The notes under the pieces: generated by a model
What the model saw: only the letters and a program-made list of their open reading frames with translations
Database searches by the model: none
Told to the model about the DNA's origin: nothing
From: Caenorhabditis remanei
Taxonomy: Eukaryota; Nematoda; Chromadorea; Rhabditida; Rhabditidae
Assembly (NCBI RefSeq): GCF_010183535.1
Contig: NC_071330.1
Location: 8,103,717-8,167,716, forward strand
DNA: 64,000 bases
Reading direction: 5' to 3'
Made by a program: the position numbers and the translations under genes
In this document: piece after piece, positions 11,756 through 23,734 of the stretch
How the letters are laid out: the number at the start of each line of letters is the position of its first letter
Numbering within the stretch: the stretch's first letter is position 1

Positions 11756-14643
11756 TACAAATCGTATGGTTTTCTCTTGTCTTTATACTCCACTGTCTCT
11801 GAATTCGTTTACTTTTTCATATCTCATCTAGATCTCATGTTCTGTTATCTCATTATTCTATTCTCTATTCTCTTGCTGTCATGCTCCCCAAATTTCAAGT
11901 TGAAAAACTACAATACATTCTCCTGTTATGTCTTGAAACGTCATTCATGAATGGTTTGCAAATAAAAATGAAGTGATTCATTTCTCTCAATTCTTGGAAA
12001 ACTGATAGTACGGGAGGTCTTCTTTGATCAAACATGTTTGTCTGAAAATCATGAATTTCAGATAGTTGGAAAGTACAATCTATGTGATCGAAAGTTTGAC
12101 TGTGAGCTACAAAATACTGAAAATGATGCAGAGTGTTCTTGTCTATTTGATGAAATATGACAACAGAAGCCACTGTTTCAAGAACTTTGGATGGAAGAAT
12201 AATCGAATCCAAATTCATCTTTCCTCATAAAAACCCGAGAAGATAATCGAGATCTGCGAACGTTTTCTCCGTATTGTTCAGCTTCAAAATACCAATTTCT
12301 CGAAATGTTTATCTAAAACGAATCGAGAAAAGTACTATTTGCGATGATTTTGTGAGCAAATAAAGCCAAGTTCAAACTGTGACGTGTCTTGTGGCAGAGA
12401 AATTCGCGTTTATCTTGGTTTGGCACTTCAATTTTAGGTTTTTTCGTCTAAACCCACTAGTTGCATTTTTCTTTTTTGTTCAAAATTAGAATCGTTCTAA
12501 TTGAAATTCTCTTGAGGAGAAGAAAATATTGTACAGAACCACAACGTTAATTTCAGACTTTTGTAATTTTCCTGTCTACTATCGACTGAATTACTGTAGA
12601 GTACTGTAATTTGAAATTTTGAAAAAAAAAATGCATTAAATGGTACAATTTTTCTTCGTGGGTAGATGCATTAAAGAATAAAATGTTTCAGACAAGACAT
12701 CAGAGTAGCCTATAATAAAACCTCTAAAAAAGAAATTATTCTTCTTTTTTCCTTTATTTACCGAAACGTTTTCCCACAAAAAAGTCAAAAATGATGACAT
12801 CATTTCCTGAGTTTCCCTCGCCAATCTTGCTTTTTAGATCTTGAAGATGCACTGATTATATCCCTTATCAGATTGACATTTTACTTTTATTTACTCATTG
12901 ATTGACTTACTAACAACCTTTTTTTTCATACATTCCATTATTTGTTTTAGATTGAATTTAAAATTAAAAGTGATGAAAGTGTGATAATATTATATAAGCT
13001 GATATTCTGACACTTAGAGACCACGTTTTCTATAATCAGTACATTTCTTATTCTCATTTCGTTCAATCTAGGTCTTTAAACAAGAAAGACCTTCATGAAT
13101 CTATGTTTACAATCGACGATTAGATAAGAGATTCCGAAATCTCGGCATCCGGATCTCTCTTTATTAAAAGGAATGGTCCTATTCTGTATTTTTTCCAAAT
13201 TGAAGTGTTCTTTTTTCACCGTTTTTTTCTTTCATTGTTTTGTTTTCAAATTAAAAACTCACTTAAACTCTCAAGCCATCCTACTTCCTACTTCTTATCT
13301 AACCATGTTTCCCCCTTCGCCCTATCATTTTAAATTTGAAATGACTCATAAACACATATTTTTTATTCGTTTTCTGCTCTTGATGTTATTTTTGAATTAA
13401 CAACTTTAACTTACTCTGAAAGTCTGACAAAAAACACTTCAAAATCACCTCAAAAAGACGCAATTCACATAACGATAAGGAAATACATTTTAAGAACGAA
13501 GTTAGGATTTAAGACGTTTAAGAGGTGGTTTCTTCACCCTTCTCAAGTCAGAAATTTCTATTTTCTTTCGCGTCTTCTAGGTTTTTTCTAAAACATTTTT
13601 ATTGCTTTAGCATGTTCCAATTGGTTATGACTATTGATCCATACTATTAGTTCCCAAAATGCTAAACCTAGGAAGTTATTTTTCAGTGATCATCCAGGAA
13701 TTTCACATTTGAAATTGTAGTTTCTGATGCCTATAAGCTTTTAAAGTATTCCTGATACTACTATTTACTTTTCGGTTATTTCACAAACTGTCTCAACTTC
13801 TTATCATTTAATCTCGTCATTTCCTATTCTGTGTTTCATTTTCTTATCAATTCCAGAAAAGACTCAATGTTTCACTTTCTTTTCTTTTTTCATGTGTTTT
13901 AAAGTGACTACAGTCTGTGTGAAGTTCTATTTCAATGAATGTGAATTCCATGTTTTCAATTTGAAACTTTAAAAATGTTCGTTTAATCTGTTCCTAAAAT
14001 AGTTCAAAAAGTACACTGAACTTTGTGATCAAAAATTGAAAAAATGGATCAGAAACGCCAGATGAATAAAAAAGAGTAATTTCGAATTGTAAACAGGTTT
14101 ACACAGTACACCAAAAAACCAACTCACTCATAATGATTATCTCTTTTCCACTCTCATTTCATCTCTATTGCTATTTGTGTTTTTGTGATTTTTGAGGATT
14201 GTCTACTTTTTGAATTTGTTTAATAATTCATACAATAATGGAGAAACTGTGAGATTTCTCACTTTTTTGAATACTTTTTCATTCAATTTCTCATTTTCAG
14301 ACTTCATTTTGCTGTCCATTTTCTTTTTGGAGATGGTACTATGAGCGGTGAGCCGGTGCCGCCCATCTTTCTGGTTAGTTGTTTTCTTGAAACCAAAAAA
14401 ACTGAGAAAGTGAATTAGAGTACTAGAATTTCCAAGGAAAACTTCTGAATTTGAAAATACAAATAAATCTACAAATACAGAAACGAGCTCATTTGCGACA
14501 ATTCGTGACTGCCTGACACATTCTCTACGGTCATCTTTCTTAAACCTAAAACTACAAAAACTGAAAACTTTTAAGCCATTACTGTATTTTCGCAATGAAA
14601 TACTTATTTTTTTTCTAATTGTGAAAGTAATCGTATAAAGAAT
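11756..14643. other. Intergenic stretch, no supported gene
   Basis: Nearly 2.9 kb of AT-rich DNA. Open frames here, including one on the minus strand at 14203-14595, have low-complexity composition and no recognisable domain, and were left out. It contains a dispersed repeat near 12630-12680. Confidence 0.5.
12630..12680 (-). repeat. Dispersed repeat copy shared with rfl-1 intron
   Basis: The stretch around atgcattaaatggtacaatt and cttcgtgggtagatgcat is the reverse complement of 62588-62632 inside the second rfl-1 intron. At least 40 bases match, and ATGCAT(T) occurs at both ends. It is probably part of a short nonautonomous DNA element. Confidence 0.6.
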
Positions 14644-16681
14644 ATGCTTAATGAATTCGAAAAAACAGCATATAAACCATATTTTCAGAACTGCTCCAGT
14701 ATATTCATATTCGGAAAAGATGAAAAATATGCCAGCTGTCCGATAGAAAATGGCACTGATCCGTGTTATTTACTCAAAGAAGTTCATCGAGCAAAGGAGT
14801 TCCGAACTTATTTTCTAGCGATACTTCCAATAGTTCTCTCTGTGATTGCATGTCTACTTAATATTGGTTATTTGATGGCTCAACTGAAATGTTTTAGCCA
14901 AGAGAAGACTAGGTTCGTTTGGTTTTCTTTGATATTTGAATTTGAATTTATAGTTTTTCAGCTTCAAAAAGCGCCAAGTGTTTCTGATAAGTCGTTCCCT
15001 ATCAATTATTCTGGCTAATTTGTTATTTTATGTTGTTGTTATTGTTTGGAAAGCTAATGGATTTGTCTATACTTCTGCAATGATATTTATTCTCATTGGA
15101 GGAATCAACTTTTTATCCGTCACAGGTGTGTATAGTTATCATAAACTCATCCATATAATCTGAAACTGTTCCAAAGATTTAATTTCAAAAAACAAGTATT
15201 TCAGGAACATATATTGGTCTCACAATCCTACTTTACACAGCAATTGTCCATCAGTTTTGGTACATGACAAAACTAACTCTAACACATTGTTGGCTTATTA
15301 TTGGATTGATTTGGATTCTTTCGACTGCTTCATCGGTTCGTTTTTTCCTAAAACAATATTTCCAATTCATCAAAAGTGCCAAGATCAAAGAAATAAATTA
15401 TAGACAAGCCAATAAATTGTTTTCAGGTGTGCATTGGTCTATGGGGAGCAACATTATTCTATCCTGAATCTGCTCCAATATCTTGTTCATTCGAATCATG
15501 TCAGCAACCACTGGCTATCATTATTGTAGTTGGATTATCAATATGTTATGGAACAGTTATTGTTCTTTATATTGCAATGATGACAAGGTTGCATCGACTC
15601 GTTCGAAAATCATCACTTGTTCAATCAAGATCCAAATCCAACAGTATGACAGCAATGAAACGACTTGGATTGAATATGATAACGTTCGCTGTTGGAAGTG
15701 TTCCAATTCTCATCGTTTGTATTGTTGCTCTTGCAAATCTCCGTGACTTATCTTCACTTGGAGAAGGATGTAAAAGTCCTTGTAAGACATTTCTTCACAG
15801 TTCGCTCTTTGTCGAAGTTGAGATTTTGGCAAGTGTCGCTGCTATAGTATGGTGAGTTTCAAGGATTAAAAAAGGTTTTCAATTTAATAGGTGTGAAACT
15901 GTATTTTAGGTTTAATCATTTCACATACAGTTCCTTCGTGAATGATCTGTTTGAAGACAAAGATGTGACCTAGTCACAGATTGTCGAATAATGTCCAATT
16001 TTCTAAAAATGTGGAAATCTCTAACTACATCTACAGTACCGCCAAAAAGGTTATCAACTTTGGCTGTTTTCAGTTGAAAATGGCCAACTTTGAGTGTCAT
16101 GATAATACTAATTCTCCCACAAAGAAAATTTTGTATAAACCATACAGAAAAAAGGTAGATCTTCATTTTTGTAGTCGACAACTTTTTTGTACGAGCACTC
16201 CCTAGAGAGTTATGGTCATTTTAAGACGACAGCTCAAAAATCGCACCATTCTGCACTGAAATTTGTCGATTTGAGGGAGAAATTACTTTGTTGATACGTA
16301 ACTTGCCAGAGAGTGCTCGTAAAAAAGTTGTCAACTACAGAAATGAAGATCTATCTTTGTTCTGTATGGTTTATACAAAATTTTCTTTGTGGAAGAATCT
16401 GTATTATCATGACACACTCTCAAAGTTGGCCATTTTCAACTGAAAACAGCCAAAGTTGATAACCTTTTGGGCGGTACTGTACATCCCCTTCTCTCTATCA
16501 AATTTTAAAATGAAATAACAATGATCTCATTCTCAGGATCATCGCAATGATAGCCGATCCAGTCATCAACATATTGGCTGACAAGAAGCTTCGTGGAGTA
16601 TTCGCAAAACAGATAACACGGGTTTCACAAAGAATGCGACGAGCCTCAACAAAATCCACAATTTCGACGGATGATCAATAA
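14644..16681 (+). CDS. Seven-transmembrane receptor, putative GPCR (first of tandem pair)
   Basis: Five exons: 14644-14912, 14962-15125, 15205-15335, 15427-15851, 16537-16681; phases agree, about 377 aa. The extracellular N-terminus has several Cys and N-glycosylation sites (NCS, NGT). Hydrophobic segments follow in the order of a rhodopsin-like receptor: FLAILPIVLSVIACLLNIGY, SIILANLLFYVVVIVW, FILIGGINFLSVTG, CWLIIGLIWIL, PLAIIIVVGLSICYG, MITFAVGSVPILIVCIV and a last one crossing the final intron. The third cytoplasmic loop is basic (RLHRLVRKSS). It corresponds by position to the C. elegans ZK418.6/ZK418.7 receptors; the ligand is unknown. The next gene is a clear paralogue, and conserved intron positions show tandem duplication. 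The last intron carries a long palindromic repeat. Confidence 0.85.
16030..16484. mobile_element. Palindromic nonautonomous DNA element in receptor intron
   Basis: Two arms of roughly 170 bp are inverted copies. The left begins tacagtaccgccaaaaaggt and the right ends with its near complement, ccttttgggcggtactgta. Both arms share the segments for aactttggctgttttcagtt, gtataaaccatacag and gagtgctcg-type cores, in opposite orientation. There is no coding capacity. It lies wholly inside the last intron of the first receptor and is absent from the corresponding intron of the paralogue, so it inserted after the duplication. Confidence 0.8.
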
Positions 16682-16961
16682 AACTCTCATAATCAAAAAA
16701 ATGTTCTCAAATTGTTAGTGCTTTCAATCACATAACGGGTTATATATTTGATTCTGAATTATGTTTGAAGTAATAATAATTTACTGGTTACTTCTCAAAG
16801 GTTCTTTGTATTCTGATTCTGTGCTGTGCATAAATATATTCTATTTACAGTTGGTTCTTCCTATTGTTTTTAGATCTATTTCACGTTTTCCTCGAGTAGC
16901 AAGTGTGCTCTATTGATAAACGTTCAATAAAAAGTAGATTCTAAAAGGAAAATTCACAGGA

Positions 16962-18661
16962 ATGTACGGGGAAGAATGTTCATCAAAAATGGGACAGCGT
17001 GGAATTTCTGATTATATACCTGACATTTTCGTGGTAATCTTTTCAGCTATTACTTAAAAAGAAAGATATTTACTTTAAATAACAGAATTGCTCTCAATAT
17101 TTCATAGAGGGAAAAGATGAAATCTACGCAGATTGTCCTCTGGATAACGGAACAGATCCATGCTATTTGTTGAAGGTAGTTCTTCGAAACCTGAAAAGCA
17201 CTGAAAATAAATCTGCAGGAACTACATCGAGCTGATTCATTTAGTGATTATTTTCTAGCATTTCTACCAATTATTCTATCAGTAATTGCATTTATAATTA
17301 ATATCGGATACCTGATAGCTCAAATTAAATGTTTTAGATATGAAAAAATGGGGTATGTATTCATCAACTTTCTTCTTCTCTAACTCAATTTCATTTCAGT
17401 TTCAAAAAACGGGAAGCCTTTCTCATAAGCCGATCTTTATCTATTATTGTCGCCAATTTATTGTTCTACGTGGTTATTATCGTTTGGAAAGTTAATGGGT
17501 TCAATTATATTTCAGCAATGATTTTTATTTTGGTTGGAAGCAGCACTTTCCTGTCAATCACAGGTTGGTGTGTACTAGAAGTTTAGTTGGATAAGTGAAT
17601 CATGATAAAAGAAAAGTGCTGAAATGGATCGTAACTTCCATTTATTTTGTCCAACCTACTTACCCGATCACTCACAACTCTTCGTCATAATTCAACGTTC
17701 ACAATTTTCGTTTAGGAACTTACATCACACTAACAATTGTTCTTTACTTGGCTGTTGCACATCATATTTCCTATATGACAACTGTTACTCTATCACATTG
17801 TTGGCTTATAATTGGTTTAATTTGGATTCTTTCCACTGCTTCTTCGGTTTGTTCTTCGAGATCTAATTTTCTTTTTTTGTAATATTACTAGCACTTAGTT
17901 TCATAAACACTTGTATCGTAATATGGAAGTGAATTTACAGGTGTGCATTGGTCTATGGGGAGCAACACTATTCTATCCAGATTCTGCTCCAATATCTTGC
18001 TCTTTTGAATCATGTCAACAACCCCTCGCTATTATAATTGTTGTGAGCTTATCAATATGTTATGGAACAGTAATTAGCCTTTACATTGCAATGATGGCGA
18101 GATTACACCGACTCGTTCGAAAATCTTCCCTTGTTCAATCAAGATCTAATTCGAATAGTCCGTTGTTTCATCTCGAAATCATTCAGTTTCATTTTCTATT
18201 CAGGTATGGTCGCCATGCGTCGTCTGAGTATGAATATGATTACATTTGCTGTTGGAAGTGTTCCGATTCTCATCGTTTGTATTGTTGCTCTTGCAAATCT
18301 CCGTGAATTATCTTCACTTGGAGAAGGATGTAAAAGTCCTTGTAAGACATTTCTCTACAGTTATTTGTTCATTGATGTTGAAATGCTGGCTAGTGTTGCA
18401 GCTATTGTATGGTCAGTTAGTAGTTTTCCACACAATAACGCGTTTCTCTGTTCCAGGCTAATTGCGATGATCGTGGATCCTGTGATCAATATATTGGCTG
18501 ACAAAAAGTTGCGGGGAGTCTTCCTGCGACAATTTCCATCAGTATTTCGATCACTCCCGACAATTTTTCGAAAATCAAAAGAAAAATTAACAGAAACTAC
18601 GGTTCTCCCTGAAAAGGACGAACAAGAAGGAGAAGAAGATCTGGAAGTTGAACGTTTCTGA
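16962..18661 (+). CDS. Seven-transmembrane receptor, putative GPCR (second of tandem pair)
   Basis: Eight exons: 16962-17030, 17086-17175, 17219-17352, 17400-17563, 17716-17846, 17941-18157, 18204-18411, 18457-18661; phases agree, about 405 aa. It is closely similar to the preceding receptor throughout: VCIGLWGATLFYP, SCSFESCQQPLAIIIVV and NLRELSSLGEGCKSPCKTF recur almost unchanged. It has three more introns than its neighbour and a longer acidic C-terminal tail (KDEQEGEEDLEVERF). An acceptor ending at 16959 lies two bases before the chosen ATG, fitting trans-splicing. The seven hydrophobic segments are in the same places. The gap from the first gene is only about 280 bp. The N-terminal exon is the least certain part. 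Confidence 0.83.
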
Positions 18662-18733
18662 TTTATGTGAATTGTTATTTTACGAGTTGACGGGATACTT
18701 TTGAATCGGAATATTTATCTTGTGTTCACACCC

Positions 18734-19505
18734 TATCCGTCCACTAATACGCCTTCAACGTATCTGACGCGTTTCTCGGCACCGCGCACGAGAAAGGCGC
18801 TAATACTAAAGCTGATTCTGTCAAAAATCAAGATTTAGGAAGACAAATGGAAAAGGTTAAAATGGTCATTAGTAGACATCTATCAACTAGAAAACGCCTG
18901 ACAACACGAAATAATGTCCCAAAACCCCGTTACTGGGACGCTCTGAAGCTAGATACAGCAGACTTGAACGAAACTCACAATTTACGTGATTCTTAAGTTA
19001 TTTGTACAATATCCAATGATAATATAGTCCTCGCAAAGTTTTCTTGTCATCTGTGGACAAAAAACGCAAAAAATTGAGACCGGGACAACAGGCATTAATT
19101 CTAGTTGAAACTAAGCGAAAAAAGGGAATTCTTCAGAATTTTTTGCTAAATAATATTTATTCCTTTCAAAAATATCTTCTTATAAAAAACGACACTGTTT
19201 TAAAGCCGCGAAATATGTTTTCGCTGAATTTTATTTTAAAAATGCGTAGAAATTTTTTTAATAGACAATTTCTTTCTTCAAATCTAACCACCAGCGAGGT
19301 TTTTATACTTAAAATGTACCCACATATCACATTAAGTAAACGTAGCGATTGAATGTTGAAAAATCAATCAGAAACCATGTTTTAATCGAAGAAATCTGAA
19401 ACCTCAGTGGAAAACTTTAAAAAACGCGTAGTGCGCCAAGCCGCGCACTGACGCGTTTCTCAAGCGGTGGGAGGCAGAAAAGTTTGGCGTATTAGTGGGC
19501 GGATA
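18734..19505. mobile_element. Nonautonomous TIR DNA transposon
   Basis: The 20-bp termini tatccgtccactaatacgcc and its inverted partner ggcgtattagtgggcggata differ at one position and bound about 770 bp. A second inner motif, ctgacgcgtttctc, is also found near both ends but in direct orientation. No transposase frame was seen. Confidence 0.7.
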
Positions 19506-19987
19506 TACCGTGGTGTTTGATTTAACAGTAGATCTGCCAAATTGTGGTTGTTTTTCTTTCGTAATTTGTTTCATTCTCATCAGAATAGCTTATCTCTGGT
19601 TTATTAAACTGTTAGAATTAAAAATGGAGAACTTACGGAGACAACGAAAGCACTACGCTTACAACTACGATAATTTATTCAGAATTCTGAGTGAACTGTT
19701 TCAATAAATGTGTTTCAAAAATGTGTAAAAGTTTATAAAAATGATGAAATTAATAATTATTACCCCTTTTTCAATGTGCTTATTTCCTTTTTTCTGATTT
19801 CGTGCTTCTCCTGCGTCCCATACACCACCCATTATAACCGGAGATTTTTCAACAATCGACCACGCAGGCGAATGTGAGAGAGACTGGCAGACGGTGCACC
19901 AGTACCAGTGCGATTTTGTCTTTTTTTGAATCTCCCGCTCAAATAATTGGCAATGCAGCGCGTTTGCCTCGTTCATACGCAAGGCTC

Positions 19988-20188
19988 GAGACCCCACAAA
20001 TTCCGAGGAAAAAAAACTCCTGGGAAACGAACTCCTGGGAAAAAGGCGGGGCCAAGCGCGCTGATTGGCTGCAAAATGCTAATTAGCAAGATTGCGCAAC
20101 TGATTAGCCAATCAGCGCGCTTGGCCCCGCCTTTTTCCCAGGAGTTCGTTTCCCAGGAGTTTTTTTTCCTCGGAATTTGTGGGGTCTC
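19988..20188. repeat. Near-perfect 200-bp palindrome (MITE)
   Basis: The left arm starts gagaccccacaaattccgag and the right arm ends with the exact complement, ctcggaatttgtggggtctc. Each arm is about 90 bp and includes a doubled gaactcctgggaaa-type motif and ggcggggccaagcgcgctga. A spacer of about 25 bp separates them. It is GC-rich relative to its surroundings and lies about 340 bp upstream of the TMEM147 ATG. Confidence 0.85.
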
Positions 20189-20524
20189 CAAGGCTCTCCA
20201 ACGAATTCTGCCGCTGCGTGCACAATCTGTTTTTCTCTAATTTCCATCTCCCAGAAAGTGGCAATGATTTTAGACGATATATCAATGATCAGTAAAGAAC
20301 TGGTGCAGTACTTCCTAAGTTTTTACAAAATTACCTAAAAATTAGTTCTTTCATTGTCCCAAAAATGCATTGCTCCTCGACATCATTTAATCATCGATTT
20401 TCTGTTCAAAGCAATGATGTTTAAGATAATTTAATCACGACGATTTTCCGTTTTTAAACTACGCACTCGGTACCTTTTTCCTTTTTTTCAAAATTCTGCC
20501 TATTTCAGGTAATCTAGCCTGAAC

Positions 20525-21450
20525 ATGTCGTTCTTCCATTTTATCAACTGCATCGCGCTTTCATTTGCGCCTTACTTTATTGTCTACAAGTATTCAGGTA
20601 CCTAATTTCATATTTTCATCATCCAGAAAATATTTCTTTCAGGTATCAACGAGTATAGCTCAATCTGGAAATGCGCAACAGCAAGTGGAGGATATCTGCT
20701 AACTCAGCTTGCGAAACTTCTCATCCTTGCTACTTTCTTTCCAGATCTCGATGGGGAAGGATTCGCCATTTTACCGGTACGAATTTCGAGTACATCATAA
20801 CGTTTTTCAAAGGAGTTTATTTCTGCAGGAATTTCTGAAGAGTAGTGCTGATATCATCGACGTAATTGGTCTTCATCTTCTGATGACAAATTTCTTGGCT
20901 GGAAAGGGAGAAGTTCGATTCGTTGTTGGTGGTCTTGGATGGGGATTCGCTCATTCTATTGCTCATCGTCTCGTTCTTCTGTGGGTTGGAGCTCGTGGTA
21001 CCGCTTTCACCTGGCGTTGGATTCAGGTAAGTTTAGACGTGACGTTTTCATGAAGAGTATAATTTCAGCGTTTTGATAAGTTGTAACTTCTAACTAGTGA
21101 ATTGAATAATCAGCAATTTTCTATTTTTGCAGACTTCTCTCAACTCTTCGGCTGACTTGATGGTTATTGTTTCTCTCGCTTGCCTTACATGGATGATCAC
21201 TCGTAGTCAAAATAAAGTTATCATCTCTCCCGTTCTCGCTATGTGTGTGTTCTCCACATTCGTATATCAGTATGTTCTATTCGATGCAACTCTGAATGTA
21301 TATTTGATTTTCAGAACCGTACAACACTCATTCTCTCTTTACGGCTGGTCTCTATTGGCATTCCGTTTCGTCTACTCTATCGCCACCGCTGCACTTACCG
21401 TCATTGTCTATTCTGCAAACCGCACAACAAACGCACGAAAGAATGAGTAG
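20525..21450 (+). CDS. TMEM147: TMEM147 homologue (ER multipass membrane protein)
   Basis: Exons 20525-20597, 20643-20776, 20829-21026, 21133-21269 and 21315-21450 give 225 aa, close to the vertebrate length of about 224. The N-terminus MSFFHFINCIALSFAPYF and the block GWGFAHSIAHRLVLLWVGAR are characteristic. At least six hydrophobic segments are seen. In vertebrates TMEM147 works with Nicalin and NOMO at the ER translocon on multipass proteins; that is family knowledge. The final intron is 45 nt and in frame, so it can look like coding sequence. It is treated as an intron because it has a GTATGT donor and TTTTCAG acceptor. A trans-splice acceptor ends at 20508. Lin-37 follows closely and is probably co-transcribed. 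Confidence 0.9.
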
Positions 21451-21593
21451 ATACATAAATTTCTGTTTTACTTTTTGACACTTTCCACAACCTGTTGCTC
21501 TTCCCATCTCTGTCCTTTCAAATCAGTATATTTATTAGATTCCTTTTTTTCATGTTCATACAAATATATTTATTTGATTAATTTAATAACTTA

Positions 21594-21709
21594 AATAAAG
21601 TTTTCTTAGATTTTCTTCGTGATTAGAATGTTTTAGGTAGTAACTCCTTTTTTATTTCTTCGCTTTCAAAGATGGTTCATCTTTTCTTCTAAATATTAAG
21701 CAACTTCAG
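21594..21709 (+). promoter_or_regulatory. Intercistronic signals: AATAAA, U-rich spacer, SL2-type acceptor
   Basis: AATAAA at 21594-21599 ends the TMEM147 transcript. It is followed by a T-rich stretch (ctccttttttatttctt) near 21645 and a cag acceptor ending at 21709, immediately before the lin-37 ATG. The spacing of about 100 nt between cleavage and trans-splice site is typical of Caenorhabditis operons. Confidence 0.7.
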
Positions 21710-22823
21710 ATGTCAGAGATAGACCCCCTAGATGAGTTTCTCCTGCCACAGGATGCCGAACGGAGTATTATCAAGAATGACCCATTGATTAGTGGCGGTC
21801 CAATTCCACTGGAATCCCCAAGCAGAAAGCTCACGTGAGAAAATTTTTATCTAGTTTGGCAAATTTGAAAATTGTTTTGTTTTCAGATCTTTACTCTCCT
21901 ATGATCCAACAATCCCCGAGTCACCAGATATGAAGTTTGCTCGCAAACGGCTTGGAAATCTTCTCACTACTATAAAGCATCATCCATCTGAAATAATTGG
22001 CGTTCTTCCGGAAGATTATACGTAAGTTCGACTATAATCTCACGAAGACTATGTGGGATCCCTATTCCATTAACGACTTCTTTCTAACTATTTGACCCAA
22101 TGGTTCCTTTAGAGCTTATTCATCAACCAACGGTTCTGAAAAGGGTATTTTCAGTCGTGGTGAAGAGGAATCTAGCCGTCAAGGTCGGCCTCCGGGTCGT
22201 CCACGTAAAATGATGCGTCATGAATCTTCTACTTCTCTTTTGGATTCACCTCGTAAAACCATGACTCGTGACTCTAAAATAATGTTCGAACTACGAGGAA
22301 AACCGTTCGAAATGGTCGCTGGAAGATTCGAAGAAGAGTATTCATTAGGCAGAGCGTGGGTGAAAGGACATATGAACAACGACTATGTACCAATTAACAC
22401 GAAACGGACAGAATTTGCACCAAATTTGGCTGTGGTTAGTTCTGGTCGTTTCTGGTCAAATCCTGTTAATTTTCTTATTGCAGGATTATCTGGCTTGTAG
22501 AGAAATTCATAGAATGCCACGTCCAGATGAAAATGTCCCCGAATTGCCAGTCATCCCAACAAAAATCGACAAATTTGATGATCAAGTCGATCCGAGATAC
22601 CTGTCTGACTTGAAAACGGAATATATTCGCCACTGGAAAGAAGTCAAGAAAGGGTAAGGACAGACAACAAAATACATAGGAAAAAATAAATTTTCACTTG
22701 TTTAGATGGTGTGCTCATCAACGTGAGCGTAACGCTCGTTACGCAAAAAGTATTCAACTCATCGAGAAAGTCTTCCAGCCTCCAGATATGAGAAACGCAG
22801 ATTCATCGATGGGGCTCATGTGA
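21710..22823 (+). CDS. lin-37: LIN-37, DREAM/DRM complex subunit
   Basis: Exons 21710-21834, 21887-22021, 22113-22434, 22484-22653 and 22706-22823 give about 289 aa. The start codon directly follows a splice acceptor. Features seen are an acidic N-terminus (SEIDPLDEFLLP), an AT-hook-like basic stretch (GRPPGRPRK), and the conserved LIN37 core running from GRFEEEYSLGRAWVKGH to YIRHWKEVKKGW. LIN-37 is known as a component of the nuclear DREAM complex, which represses cell-cycle and germline genes and acts as a synMuv B gene. It is the second gene after TMEM147 on the same strand. The third exon donor (GTTAGT at 22435) could alternatively lie three bases upstream. Its 3' end faces tmem-17, with stops only 115 bp apart. 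Confidence 0.9.
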
Positions 22824-22938
22824 TTTCAATGTATCTATTTCTTTCTCCCTCCTTTCTGATCCTCATATTGATTCATTCACTTTGAAATATCTCACTTTGC
22901 TCATAAAGAAAACGTAAATAAATTTATAATATGGACAT

Positions 22939-23669
22939 CTACGATTTCTTTGTTTGGGTCAGTTTCCTTCCTAGTTTAGGAGATTTAACAGCAGCGGCCT
23001 CCTTTTCTGCTGCAATTGACTCCTGTTGAATTTTGTTGATGTACTTCGCCACTTCCCGTTCAGCTGTTTTCATCAGAGCCTGAATGGCGAAGACTGTCTG
23101 AAAAGTGAGATTCGTTGATAAGCATTTTTCAATCAATACAAACCTGAAACCCACTGAATATCACAATAAGAGTATAGAACACGTATTCGAGTGGTAAATT
23201 CATGAACGCACCATTTACAGCGAGGAATACTGTAAGCGGAATTTGAATAATAATCGAAGTGATGAGAAATCCAAAAAGAGCGGACATCTGAAATTAGGGA
23301 TTACTTTGAAATCTAGAAAAAAGAGCTCACATTTTCTGATAAATTCCCATAAAAGCCGAGACCTAATCGAACTCCTTCACTACCCAAATGAACTAAACAA
23401 GCAGAAAATGCAATTACTTGATAGGTTAATGTAAGAAGTTTATACTGAAAGTATAGATTATAAATGGGATAAATCTAGAAAATGATTACCTTGAAATACA
23501 GAGATAGACATAGATTAATCAAATGCATTGGGTAGAAACAAAGATTGAAATAAATCGCCATTTGAAGTGGAAAACTGGATATTATTTCTGAATCAATTTT
23601 GAATTCGTCTAAGGGTAAAAAAAATATTAACTGACCTAATTTGAATGGTTCTTGTGGTAAATTATCCAT
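22939..23669 (-). CDS. tmem-17: TMEM-17, ciliary transition-zone membrane protein
   Basis: Minus-strand exons 23636-23669, 23490-23608, 23331-23444, 23144-23287 and 22939-23097 give 189 aa. Four hydrophobic segments are arranged as in the TMEM17/TMEM216 family. Recognisable blocks are PLQMAIYFNLCFYP, LVHLGSEGVRLGLGFYGNL and the last pair in IIIQIPLTVFLAV / YVFYTLIVIF. The tail is basic with a coiled-coil tendency. TMEM-17 is known from C. elegans (ZK418.3, recalled) as an MKS-module protein of the ciliary transition zone. A perfect X-box lies 65 bp before the ATG, matching control by DAF-19. The first intron is only 27 nt between 23608 and 23636, shorter than usual for worms, so the exon 1/2 junction is the weakest part. 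Confidence 0.87.
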
Positions 23670-23734
23670 ATCTTCTTTTTGTTTTTGAGGGGGAATTGAA
23701 GCGAAGCAGTAGCTGCGAAGAAGCGGAAATTGCC

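Noticed and set aside
14203..14595. 130-codon minus-strand frame upstream of the receptors
   Set aside because: Composition is Lys/Phe/Ser-rich with no domain, splice partner or good start context.
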